This document shows positions 1-7,149 of a stretch of 7,149 bases of DNA, piece after piece. The notes under the pieces are model-generated. The model made no database searches, was not told where the DNA came from, and saw only the letters and a program-made list of their open reading frames with translations. The position numbers and the translations under genes were made by a program. This DNA is from Solirubrobacteraceae bacterium (GTDB lineage: Bacteria > Actinomycetota > Thermoleophilia > Solirubrobacterales > Solirubrobacteraceae): contig JASLDD010000149.1 of NCBI GenBank assembly GCA_030151725.1, positions 1 to 7,149 of the forward strand, in the 5' to 3' direction. How positions within the stretch are numbered: the stretch's first letter is position 1; each line of letters opens with the position of its first letter.

Positions 1-375
1 GGTCTCACGAAGGTGCCCGGCATCGAGAAGATCAACATCAAGCCGCAGGTCGACAAGTGGGTCTTCCCGGACGGCCACGCGATCATCATGCTCTCGGAGG
101 GGCGGCTGCTGAACCTGGGCAATGCAACCGGGCACCCGAGCTTCGTGATGAGCAACTCGTTCTCCAACCAGACGATCGCCCAGATCGAGCTGTTCACCAA
201 GAACGACGAGTACGAGAAGCGCGTGTACGTCCTGCCCAAGCACCTCGATGAGAAGGTCGCCCGCCTGCACCTGGACGCCCTCGGCGTGAAGCTCACGCGC
301 CTCAGCGACGAGCAGGCCGCCTACATCGGCGTGCCGGTCGAGGGCCCATACAAGCCGGATCACTACAGGTATTAG
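1..375 (+). CDS. sahH: Adenosylhomocysteinase, C-terminal part (5' end outside window)
   Basis: The reading frame is open from the first base and ends at TAG 373-375, giving about 124 residues of the C-terminus. The enzyme reversibly hydrolyses S-adenosyl-L-homocysteine to adenosine and homocysteine in the cytoplasm, using bound NAD, and so relieves product inhibition of SAM-dependent methyltransferases. Seen here: the block IKPQVDKW, then the strongly conserved stretch GHPSFVMSNSFSNQ, and the terminal KPDHYRY. In the family, that Lys/Tyr tail reaches into the NAD site of the neighbouring subunit of the tetramer. These three blocks in order, ending exactly at the family's usual terminus, make the identification secure. 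The internal GTG at 13 is not the real start, because homology continues upstream of the window. The next gene follows after a gap filled by the repeat element 386-532; no clear terminator separates them, so read-through is possible. Confidence 0.96.
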   Translation, partial: GLTKVPGIEKINIKPQVDKWVFPDGHAIIMLSEGRLLNLGNATGHPSFVMSNSFSNQTIAQIELFTKNDEYEKRVYVLPKHLDEKVARLHLDALGVKLTRLSDEQAAYIGVPVEGPYKPDHYRY

Positions 376-385
376 GGCCGTGCGT

Positions 386-532
386 TCAGGAGGGTCGATG
401 ACCAAGCGAGGCAAGGACGCAGGGAGCGTGGCGTGCTGGCCGAAACGGGGATGCGAGCGGAGCGAGTGTCTCCCGGCTTCGGTACGCGAGCGACTGAGGA
501 CGCAGCATCGCGCCGGTCAGCGGCCCTCCTGA
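386..532 (+). repeat. Structured intergenic element, copy A (terminal inverted repeat)
   Basis: The ends form an imperfect inverted repeat: tcaggagggtcgatgacc (386-403) pairs with ggtcagcggccctcctga (515-532) at 17 of 18 positions, counting one G-U pair; the one mismatch is 398/520. Inside lie the blocks gaccaagcg (400-408), aggacgcag (nearby), gcgagcgactgaggacgcag (487-506 region) and cgcgccgg (about 509-516). The same blocks recur in the same order, inverted in the genome, at 5963-6071. There the terminal stem has different bases but still pairs. The element begins 10 nt after the sahH stop and its last base is the A of the next gene's ATG. It could be a REP/MITE-like repeat or a structured RNA. 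The repeat relationship and stem are visible by eye; the function is unknown. Confidence 0.7.
398..532 (+). CDS. Possible 44-residue ORF inside element A, overlapping the next start
   Basis: ATG 398 is preceded by a strong Shine-Dalgarno aggagg (388-393), 4 nt away, and the frame runs 44 codons to TGA 530-532. That stop overlaps the ATG of the nucleotidyltransferase by one base (tgATG), the arrangement used for termination-reinitiation coupling. The downstream gene has no good ribosome site of its own, so coupling would make sense. Against a real protein: the product is Arg/Ser/Cys-rich with no recognisable fold (it begins MTKRGKDAGS), the whole ORF lies within a repeat element, the Shine-Dalgarno is itself one arm of the terminal stem, and the related copy at 5963-6071 has no matching ATG or ribosome site. 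Best read as a possible leader peptide, not a confirmed gene. Confidence 0.25.
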   Translation: MTKRGKDAGSVACWPKRGCERSECLPASVRERLRTQHRAGQRPS

Positions 533-1518
533 TGAGAGCGATGGTTCTCGCTGCCGGCCTCGGAACCCGGCTGCGCCCGCTGACGTATGAGATCACCAAG
601 CCGATGGTGCCGGTTCTGGACAGGCCGGTGATGGAGCACATCCTGGCACTGCTCGACTGCCATTCGTTCGAGTCGGTGATCGCCAACCTGCACTACTTCC
701 CGGACTCCATCAAGGACTACTTCGGCGAGCGGCTCTCGTACCGCTTCGAGGAGGAGCTGCTGGGGACGGCAGGCGGTGTGCGTGCGTGCGCTGAGTTCTT
801 CGGCGATGAGCCGTTCCTGGTGATCTCGGGAGATGCGCTGACGGACATCGACCTCACGGCGCTGGCGGAGCGCCACCGCGAGTCGGGAGGGATTGCGACG
901 CTGGCGGTCAAGAAAGTGGCCGACACGCGCGAGTACGGCGTGGTGCTGCATGACCGCGAGGGCCGGATCACGGGCTTTCAGGAGAAGCCGTCCCCTGACG
1001 AGGCGCTGTCTGACCTGGGCAACTGCGGGATCTATGTCTTTGACCCGAAGATCTTCGAGTACTTCCCACAGACTCCGTTCGTGGATTGGGCCAATGACGT
1101 ATTTCCAGTGCTGCTGGACAACGGCGTGCCGTTTCACATCCATGAGGTGCGCGAGTACTGGAACGACGTGGGCTCGCTGGCGGAGCTGCGTCAGGGCACC
1201 TTCGACGCGCTGTGCGGCGAGCTGCACCTGCAGGTCGAAGGCGATGAGATCAGGCCGGGAGTGGTCGCGGTGGGGGAGTCGCCGGTGCGCGAGGACACAG
1301 AGATCGACGGCTCGGCGTGGATCGGGCGCGACGTGCAGATCGGCGAGGGGGTGCGCCTGATGGGACCGATCGTGCTCGGCGACGGCGCCAAGCTCGGCGA
1401 CGGCGTCCAATTGCGCTCGAGCATCGTCTTCCCGGGGACGGAGATCGCGGCTGGATCGATCCTGATCGATGCCATAGCGGGTCACAGCGGCATCCTTGAG
1501 AGCTTGCGCCGCAGCTGA
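532..1518 (+). CDS. NDP-sugar / mannose-1-phosphate nucleotidyltransferase with left-handed beta-helix tail
   Basis: A 328-residue cytoplasmic enzyme that condenses a sugar 1-phosphate with an NTP to give an NDP-sugar and pyrophosphate, feeding cell-wall, capsule or glycolipid synthesis. The N-terminal Rossmann-like domain shows the signature LAAGLGTRLRPLT (residues 6-18) with K23 following, GTAGG (78-82), the metal-binding SGDALTD (99-105, D101), FQEKP (149-153) and WNDVGS (210-215, second metal Asp D212). From about residue 255 come hexapeptide repeats (IGRDVQIGEG, IVLGDGAKLGDG) of a left-handed beta-helix, as in GDP-mannose pyrophosphorylases. ATG 532 is chosen because the family begins almost directly at the signature; the upstream in-frame GTG 433 would add 33 residues translated from the repeat element. 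The Shine-Dalgarno before 532 is poor (cggccctcct), so coupled or leaderless initiation is possible. The family is certain; the exact sugar and nucleotide (GDP-mannose versus dTDP-glucose or UDP-glucose) cannot be read from sequence alone. Confidence 0.9.
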   Translation: MRAMVLAAGLGTRLRPLTYEITKPMVPVLDRPVMEHILALLDCHSFESVIANLHYFPDSIKDYFGERLSYRFEEELLGTAGGVRACAEFFGDEPFLVISGDALTDIDLTALAERHRESGGIATLAVKKVADTREYGVVLHDREGRITGFQEKPSPDEALSDLGNCGIYVFDPKIFEYFPQTPFVDWANDVFPVLLDNGVPFHIHEVREYWNDVGSLAELRQGTFDALCGELHLQVEGDEIRPGVVAVGESPVREDTEIDGSAWIGRDVQIGEGVRLMGPIVLGDGAKLGDGVQLRSSIVFPGTEIAAGSILIDAIAGHSGILESLRRS

Positions 1519-1524
1519 AACGCA

Positions 1525-1550
1525 AAAGGGCCCGCCGAAGCGAGCCCTTT
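1525..1550. terminator. Bidirectional hairpin terminator between convergent genes
   Basis: aaagggc (1525-1531) pairs perfectly with gcccttt (1544-1550). Inside, after one mismatch, cgc/gcg closes a CGAA tetraloop. It lies 7 nt past the nucleotidyltransferase stop and 68 nt past the ctaG stop on the other strand. Read from the minus strand the stem is followed by a short T run (cccttttgcg), so it is the better intrinsic terminator for ctaG; on the plus strand the Ts are inside the stem. A second small hairpin, tgaca-gt-tgtca (1568-1579), sits between it and ctaG. Confidence 0.75.
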
Positions 1551-1617
1551 CACGGAAAGTGAGACTATGACAGTTGTCAGAGTAACAGATAGCTGACTAC
1601 ATGTCGTTGACGTTCAG

Positions 1618-2433
1618 TCATACCAGCTCGTAGCGCTCGCGGCGCTGCTGCGCGCGCTCGGACTCGGCCAGTGCGCGCATGAACAGCACGACGAGCGCGG
1701 CGCCCATCACCAAGGACTGCTCGACGGCCATGATCAGGCCTGCGATTGACTGGTCGTCGGTCGCCGAGATGCCCCACACGCGCGCGTGGTGGACGTAGTA
1801 GGGATAGAGGGCTGAGGGGGCAAAGGCCAAGCCCATCCCTAGCGCGCCCACGAACAGCTTGGTGGCGGCCATGTAGATCACCGGTCCCATCCCATCCAGG
1901 CGCAGGCGGGCACGGATGGGAGACAGCAGGTGCCACCAGTACAGCGAGCCGGCGATCACGAATGTGACGTGCTCGAGCACGTGCACAAGCGGATGGCTGA
2001 CAGCCACGTCATAGGCGGCCGGGACGTGCCAGGCCCAGATCACGCTCACGTACAGGAGCACCGCAAAGGCGGGGTGGGCGATGGGTCCGGCTTTGCGCTC
2101 GAGCTCATGCACGACGCGGGTGACCGGCCGCAGGATCACCTTGGTGAGTCCCAGGATGGCAAGCACGGGCACCACGTCCAGCAGCAGCATGTGCTGGATC
2201 ATGTGAGCGAAGAAAAGCTGGTCGGCAAGCGCATCGATGGGAGAGACCAGCGCGACCATGGCGATCGCCACGGAGGCCATGAAGGAGCACAGCCGCCACA
2301 CGGGCGCCTCGGCGACCCGGTTGGGAGAGGCGCTCATCCGCACGTGGCGCCAGCGGCGCAGATAGGCGCCGGCGACGATTGCGGCGCCGATTAGGACGCC
2401 GGGGCTGAACGTCCAGGAGAGATTGGGGTGCAT
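1618..2433 (-). CDS. ctaG: Cytochrome c oxidase assembly protein, CtaG (caa3_CtaG) family
   Basis: A 271-residue integral membrane protein of the family needed to assemble active caa3/aa3-type cytochrome c oxidase, probably in copper-centre insertion. Seen: about seven hydrophobic segments, starting with LSWTFSPGVLIGAAIVAGAY. Conserved family motifs are SPIDALADQ followed by HMIQHMLLL (His pair), then WHVPAAYDVAV, VHVLEHVTF, SLYWWHLLSP, and near the C-terminus DQSIAGLIM. It ends in a short charged tail (SERAQQRRERY). The start is taken at ATG 2433-2431, directly before the first membrane segment. An in-frame ATG at 2559 would add 42 polar residues with no signal sequence, and would run through the divergent promoter region. 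The ribosome site before 2433 is weak (gttggg). The gene is transcribed away from hpf and converges on the nucleotidyltransferase. Oxidase subunits are not in the window, so it stands apart from its usual partners. Confidence 0.9.
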   Translation of the reverse strand: MHPNLSWTFSPGVLIGAAIVAGAYLRRWRHVRMSASPNRVAEAPVWRLCSFMASVAIAMVALVSPIDALADQLFFAHMIQHMLLLDVVPVLAILGLTKVILRPVTRVVHELERKAGPIAHPAFAVLLYVSVIWAWHVPAAYDVAVSHPLVHVLEHVTFVIAGSLYWWHLLSPIRARLRLDGMGPVIYMAATKLFVGALGMGLAFAPSALYPYYVHHARVWGISATDDQSIAGLIMAVEQSLVMGAALVVLFMRALAESERAQQRRERYELV

Positions 2434-2502
2434 CCCAACCGATTGTTCCACTCCGCGTACACCCCGGCCGCCAGGTCCGGCCGACTCCTCCGGAGCTTCC
2501 CC

Positions 2503-2518
2503 GCTATCTGTCGATAGC
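2503..2518. promoter_or_regulatory. Palindrome in the ctaG/hpf divergent promoter region
   Basis: gctatc-tgtc-gatagc is a perfect 6-bp inverted repeat with a 4-nt centre, lying between the two divergent genes and just upstream of the candidate hpf promoter. It could be a regulator-binding site, or a hairpin in the 5' leader of ctaG. No regulator can be named from the sequence. Confidence 0.3.
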
Positions 2519-2521
2519 CCA

Positions 2522-2550
2522 TTTACATCCGCCGCCTTCAGGCGTAGCAT
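2522..2550 (+). promoter_or_regulatory. Candidate housekeeping promoter for hpf-secA
   Basis: A -35 box tttaca (2522-2527, 5 of 6 matches to TTGACA) and a -10 box tagcat (2545-2550, 4 of 6 to TATAAT) are 17 bp apart, the ideal spacing. This would start transcription near 2557, about 38 nt before the hpf ATG. The spacer holds a small inverted repeat, cgcc-ttca-ggcg (2533-2544). It is a consensus match only, with no experimental support. Confidence 0.4.
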
Positions 2551-2594
2551 CGGAAACATCGCCCAGACATAAGGCCGACCGAAGGGAGCCTGTG

Positions 2595-2966
2595 ATGCAA
2601 ATCGACATCAAGGGTCGAAACGTCCCGGTCACCGACGAGCTGCGGATGCATGCCGAGCGTCGTCTGACCAAGGTCACGCGACAGGTCTCAGACCTGGCTC
2701 GCTTGGAGATAGAGATCTTCAAGGAGCCCAATCCGAGGGTCTCGGATTGCCAGGTCGCAGAGGGCACGCTTTACTTGAAGGGCGTGACGTTGCGGGCCCA
2801 TGATGCCTCACCGGAGATGCTCCATTCGCTGAATCTGATGGTCGATGAGCTGGCGCGTCAGGTCAAGCGCCACCGCGACAAACTGCGCCACCGTCGCGAG
2901 GCTCACGCGGCAGCCGCCCGTGCGGCCCGCACCGCTGCACAGGGAGCAACGCTCCCCTCGATCTGA
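2595..2966 (+). CDS. hpf: Ribosome hibernation-promoting factor, short form (HPF/YfiA/RaiA)
   Basis: A 123-residue cytoplasmic protein of the family that binds the 30S decoding region, where mRNA and tRNA would sit, and holds ribosomes inactive in stationary phase or stress. Seen: the beta-alpha-beta-beta-beta-alpha core, starting MQIDIKGRNVPVTDELR, an acidic strand LARLEIEIFKEP, LYLKGVTLRAHDA, and the final helix LNLMVDELARQVKRHRDKL with its basic face, followed by an Arg/Ala-rich tail. ATG 2595 is chosen because gggag (2584-2588) is 6 nt upstream; GTG 2592 is in the same frame one codon earlier. The protein stops where the short form does and lacks the C-terminal dimerisation domain of long HPF, the form usual in actinobacteria. 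The next gene is secA on the same strand after 104 nt, an order common in Gram-positive genomes. It is probably one transcript with secA. Confidence 0.9.
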   Translation: MQIDIKGRNVPVTDELRMHAERRLTKVTRQVSDLARLEIEIFKEPNPRVSDCQVAEGTLYLKGVTLRAHDASPEMLHSLNLMVDELARQVKRHRDKLRHRREAHAAAARAARTAAQGATLPSI

Positions 2967-2967
2967 G

Positions 2968-3035
2968 CCGGTAATCCACCGGAAGGGAGGTGGATGCAAG
3001 GTCGCATGCGAGCCGTCGGCAGCCGGCGGCTTGCG
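2968..3035 (+). promoter_or_regulatory. Structured secA leader with competing hairpins
   Basis: The hpf-secA gap holds several possible RNA hairpins. ccggt-aatcc-accgg (2968-2982) and tccacc-ggaaggga-ggtgga (2975-2994) share bases and exclude each other; the second buries a strong Shine-Dalgarno (gggaggtg, 2985-2992). Next comes a stable 13-bp stem, 3007-3019 with 3023-3035 (three G-U pairs, CAG loop), and then a perfect palindrome tcggcgcgccga (3043-3054). None has a T run, so none is a standard terminator. The secA start at 3071 has only weak ribosome-site matches. The layout suggests post-transcriptional control of secA, but no known riboswitch class is recognised. Confidence 0.4.
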
Positions 3036-3070
3036 GCGAGCGTCGGCGCGCCGAGAGCTATCCTTGGGGC

Positions 3071-3098
<28 letters not shown>
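2994..3098 (+). other. Possible 34-codon upstream ORF overlapping the secA start
   Basis: ATG 2994 follows a near-perfect Shine-Dalgarno (gggaggtg) at rather short spacing of 3 nt. The frame runs 34 codons to TGA 3096-3098, ending 28 nt inside secA in a different frame. The peptide begins MQGRMRAVGSRR and has an Ala/Ile/Leu-containing end with two Cys; no signal peptide or known arrest motif is clear. Translation of it would unfold the leader hairpins and compete with secA initiation. It could equally be chance in GC-rich DNA. Confidence 0.2.
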
Positions 3099-5962
<2,864 letters not shown>

Positions 5963-5968
<6 letters not shown>

Positions 5969-6071
5969 CGAATCGTGGACACGGCGCGGAAGCGTCGTTC
6001 TCCGTCGCTCATGTGCTGAAGCACACTCGCTCACTGCGTCCTAGCTCCGCTTGGTCCGCGGCCCGCTAGGC
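5963..6071 (-). repeat. Structured intergenic element, copy B (inverted relative of 386-532)
   Basis: Read on the minus strand, the ends gcctagcgggccgcggac (6071-6054) and gtccacgattcgctaggc (5980-5963) pair at 16 of 18 positions, including two G-U pairs. Adjacent to the left arm is caagcgg, then aggacgcag, gagcga, later gcgac-ggagaacg, and finally cgcgccg before the right arm. These match copy A block for block. Copy B lacks about 35 nt from the middle of copy A. Terminal arms differ from those of copy A, yet both form a stem. The left genomic end contains the secA stop codon (5966-5968). A small hairpin, tgtgc-tgaa-gcaca (6012-6025), lies inside. Confidence 0.65.
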
Positions 6072-6080
6072 AGAGACCAC

Positions 6081-6103
6081 CACCGAGCAGGCTCTGCTCG
6101 GTG
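6081..6103. terminator. Perfect hairpin between convergent secA and TPR gene
   Basis: caccgagcag (6081-6090), loop gct, ctgctcggtg (6094-6103): a perfect 10-bp GC-rich stem with a 3-nt loop. It lies 113 nt after the secA stop and 52 nt after the stop of the minus-strand TPR gene, where a shared terminator is expected. Neither side has a T run, so it may be a Rho-independent terminator of the U-poor kind seen in high-GC bacteria, or simply an mRNA-end stabiliser. Confidence 0.55.
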
Positions 6104-6154
6104 CCACACGAGACATCTGCCTTTACGCGAACCGCTCGCCAGCATAGCCGGTGG

Positions 6155-7036
6155 TCACCTCTCTGGCGGTTCGTCGACCTGGTCAAGCAGTGGGAGCAGC
6201 TGTTCGAGGAAACGGTCGTTTGAATGCTGCACAACCTCTGTCCGAAACCGTTCTGCGCCCGCTATTCCATGTTGTCGCTTGAGCCACTGTAGATCGAGTA
6301 GAGACCACTGTCCCGTGGTCTCTACTCGCGCGACCAGTGCGTCAAGAGAGAACAGGATTGCATCACTGACACGACCAGCACGTGTGAGGAGGATCCCAAG
6401 CTCACTTTGACTGCTGGCCGCGCCGTGGCGGTCGTTGAACTCGAGCTTGAGCTCCAGCGCTTTGTTGTAGTGCGCCTCGGCGTCCTCGAAACGCCGTTGG
6501 TCCTGGGCGAGAATGCCAAGTTGGTGGTAGGTGCTTGCCGCGTTGTGGCGGTCGTTGAACTGGAGCTCGATCTCCAGCGCTTTGTCGTAGTGCGCCTCGG
6601 CGGTCTCAAAACGCCGCTGCAGCTGCGCGAGAGTACCGAGCTGGTAGTAGGTGCTTGCCGCGTTGTGGCGGTCGTTGAACTGGAGCTTGAGCTCCAGCGC
6701 TTTGTTGTAGTGCGCCTCGGCGGTCTCAAAATGCCGCTGCAGCTGCGCGAGGATACCGAGCTGGTGGTAGGTGTTGGATGCGCTGTGGTGGTCGTTGAAC
6801 TCGAGCTTGATCTCCAGCGCCTTCTTGTAGTGCATCTCGGCGTCCTCAAAACGTCGCTGCTCTTCGGCGACCCTGCCGAGCTGGTGGTAGGTGATGGCCG
6901 TGCCGTGGCGGTCGTTGAACTCGAGCTTGATCTCCAGCGCCTTCTTGTAGTGCACCTCGGCCTCCTCAAAACGTCGCTGCTCTTCGGCGACCCTGCCGAG
7001 CTGGTGGTAGGTGCTGGCTGCGCTGTGGCGGTCGTT
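6155..7036 (-). CDS. TPR-repeat protein, 5' end missing (partial or pseudogene)
   Basis: The frame ends at 6155 and carries five full 40-residue helical repeats of the TPR_12/kinesin-light-chain-like type. Each has the pattern HYxKALExxLxFNDRHxxAS, then TYHQLGxxAQxQRRFExAEA. The first full repeat starts at 6955 (GTG, an internal codon that can pass for a start) and a sixth, N-truncated repeat extends in frame to Asn 7036-7034. The last full repeat degenerates (SSQSELGILLTRAGR) and is followed by a non-TPR helical tail of about 66 residues, rich in charged residues. TPR arrays are protein-binding scaffolds. In actinobacteria such 40-residue arrays often form the C-terminal sensor of large NB-ARC/NACHT-like or CHAT proteins, but no such domain is visible here, so this is family background only. 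Homology stops abruptly at about 7037 with no start codon or ribosome site. The gene is therefore truncated, fused or misassembled. Base composition is somewhat less GC-rich than its neighbours, in keeping with an accessory gene. Confidence 0.7.
   Translation of the reverse strand, partial: NDRHSAASTYHQLGRVAEEQRRFEEAEVHYKKALEIKLEFNDRHGTAITYHQLGRVAEEQRRFEDAEMHYKKALEIKLEFNDHHSASNTYHQLGILAQLQRHFETAEAHYNKALELKLQFNDRHNAASTYYQLGTLAQLQRRFETAEAHYDKALEIELQFNDRHNAASTYHQLGILAQDQRRFEDAEAHYNKALELKLEFNDRHGAASSQSELGILLTRAGRVSDAILFSLDALVARVETTGQWSLLDLQWLKRQHGIAGAERFRTEVVQHSNDRFLEQLLPLLDQVDEPPER
6295..6328. repeat. Perfect 14-bp inverted repeat inside the TPR gene tail
   Basis: cgagtagagaccac (6295-6308), loop tgtccc, gtggtctctactcg (6315-6328). 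All 14 pairs are Watson-Crick. It lies in the coding part of the C-terminal non-TPR tail (codons for RVETTGQWSLL). The inner nine bases agagaccac also occur at 6072-6080, at the edge of repeat copy B. No recombinase or other mobile gene is present to explain it. Confidence 0.6.
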
Positions 7037-7037
7037 G
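6421..7037 (-). repeat. Tandem 120-bp repeats (five full units plus a fragment)
   Basis: Units begin at 6421, 6541, 6661, 6781 and 6901, each exactly 120 bp, and a 17-bp fragment covers 7021-7037. Counting by eye, units 6781-6900 and 6901-7020 differ at about 7 of 120 positions, and 6541-6660 and 6661-6780 at about 11. Each unit encodes one 40-residue TPR. The near identity at DNA level indicates recent duplication or gene conversion, and such arrays readily change copy number. Confidence 0.9.
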
Positions 7038-7148
7038 TGCGTGAGCCAGGGCGAAGTACTTGTTGGTGCCCAGGTCCCGCACGGTCCTGATCCCGAACGC
7101 CGCCGCCAGGTGCTCGGCGTCGCCGTCGCTGACCCCGGCCAGCGCCGC
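7038..7148 (-). pseudogene. Fragment of an unrelated coding sequence joined to the TPR array
   Basis: On the minus strand from 7148 one frame reads as a plausible helical domain: AALAGVSDGDAEHLAAAFGI, then RTVRDLGTNKYFALAHA. The pattern (GVSxxDAExLxxAFGI, TVxDLxxNKYF) resembles a small helix-hairpin-helix-like module; I cannot name the family with certainty. After ALAHA (about 7040) this frame enters the TPR units out of register, turns to Arg/Pro/Gln nonsense and stops at TGA 6968-6966. The TPR frame is offset by one base. Its 5' part lies beyond the window. Confidence 0.45.
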
Positions 7149-7149
7149 C

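Noticed and set aside
517..1485. Minus-strand ORF of 322 codons opposite the nucleotidyltransferase
   Set aside because: Antisense to a well-supported gene, composition dominated by Arg/His/Gln/Val, no motifs.
2434..2559. Longer ctaG start at 2559
   Set aside because: It would add 42 polar residues ahead of the first membrane segment and overlap the hpf promoter candidate; no family support.
2968..3035. Known riboswitch in the secA leader
   Set aside because: Hairpins are present but no conserved motif of a named riboswitch class could be recognised.
2967..3070. Third copy of the dispersed element in the hpf-secA gap
   Set aside because: It shares short bits (gcaagg, cgcgccg), but the block order and the terminal stem are not convincing.
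6421..7037. CRISPR-like array
   Set aside because: Repeats are 120 bp, contiguous and coding, with no unique spacers.
6407..7090. Plus-strand ORF of 227 codons with repeating VVAVVELEL-type segments
   Set aside because: Its repetition is the mirror of the 120-bp TPR units; the minus frame gives clear TPR consensus while this frame matches nothing.

Overview
This is a high-GC window with short intergenic gaps. It carries conserved housekeeping genes plus, at the right edge, an accessory repeat-protein gene. GC content, GTG/ATG start use, the hpf-secA pair, a CtaG-type oxidase assembly protein and the flavour of the 40-residue TPR repeats suggest an actinobacterium (Actinomycetota), possibly the Thermoleophilia/Solirubrobacterales branch. 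That placement is inference; no rRNA or tRNA is present to confirm it.

Layout, left to right. (1) The C-terminal third of adenosylhomocysteinase (sahH, +), cut by the window edge. (2) A 147-bp intergenic element (386-532) bounded by an 18-nt imperfect inverted repeat. It fills almost the whole gap up to the start codon of (3) an NDP-sugar/mannose-1-phosphate nucleotidyltransferase (+). (4) A hairpin terminator shared by two convergent genes. (5) ctaG, a multi-pass membrane protein for cytochrome c oxidase assembly (-). (6) A divergent promoter region of about 160 bp. (7) hpf, a short-form ribosome hibernation factor (+), and, after a 104-nt leader rich in secondary structure, (8) secA, the preprotein translocase ATPase (+), ending in an intact zinc-binding tail. 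(9) A second, inverted relative of the element in (2) (5963-6071), overlapping the secA stop codon, followed by a perfect 10-bp hairpin. (10) On the minus strand, a TPR protein gene built of near-identical 120-bp tandem units. Its 5' end is missing: at about 7037 the repeat homology stops abruptly and runs, out of frame, into the tail of an unrelated coding sequence.

The housekeeping genes are not one pathway. SahH recycles S-adenosylhomocysteine, the nucleotidyltransferase makes activated sugars for the envelope, CtaG serves the respiratory oxidase, HPF silences ribosomes and SecA drives secretion. hpf and secA look co-transcribed.

The most interesting signals are: the pair of dispersed elements, whose internal blocks are conserved while the terminal stems differ in sequence but keep pairing (a hallmark of a structured RNA or a REP/MITE-like element); the structured secA leader with an overlapping short upstream ORF; and the truncated, chimeric TPR locus with recent tandem amplification and a perfect 14-bp inverted repeat inside its coding region.
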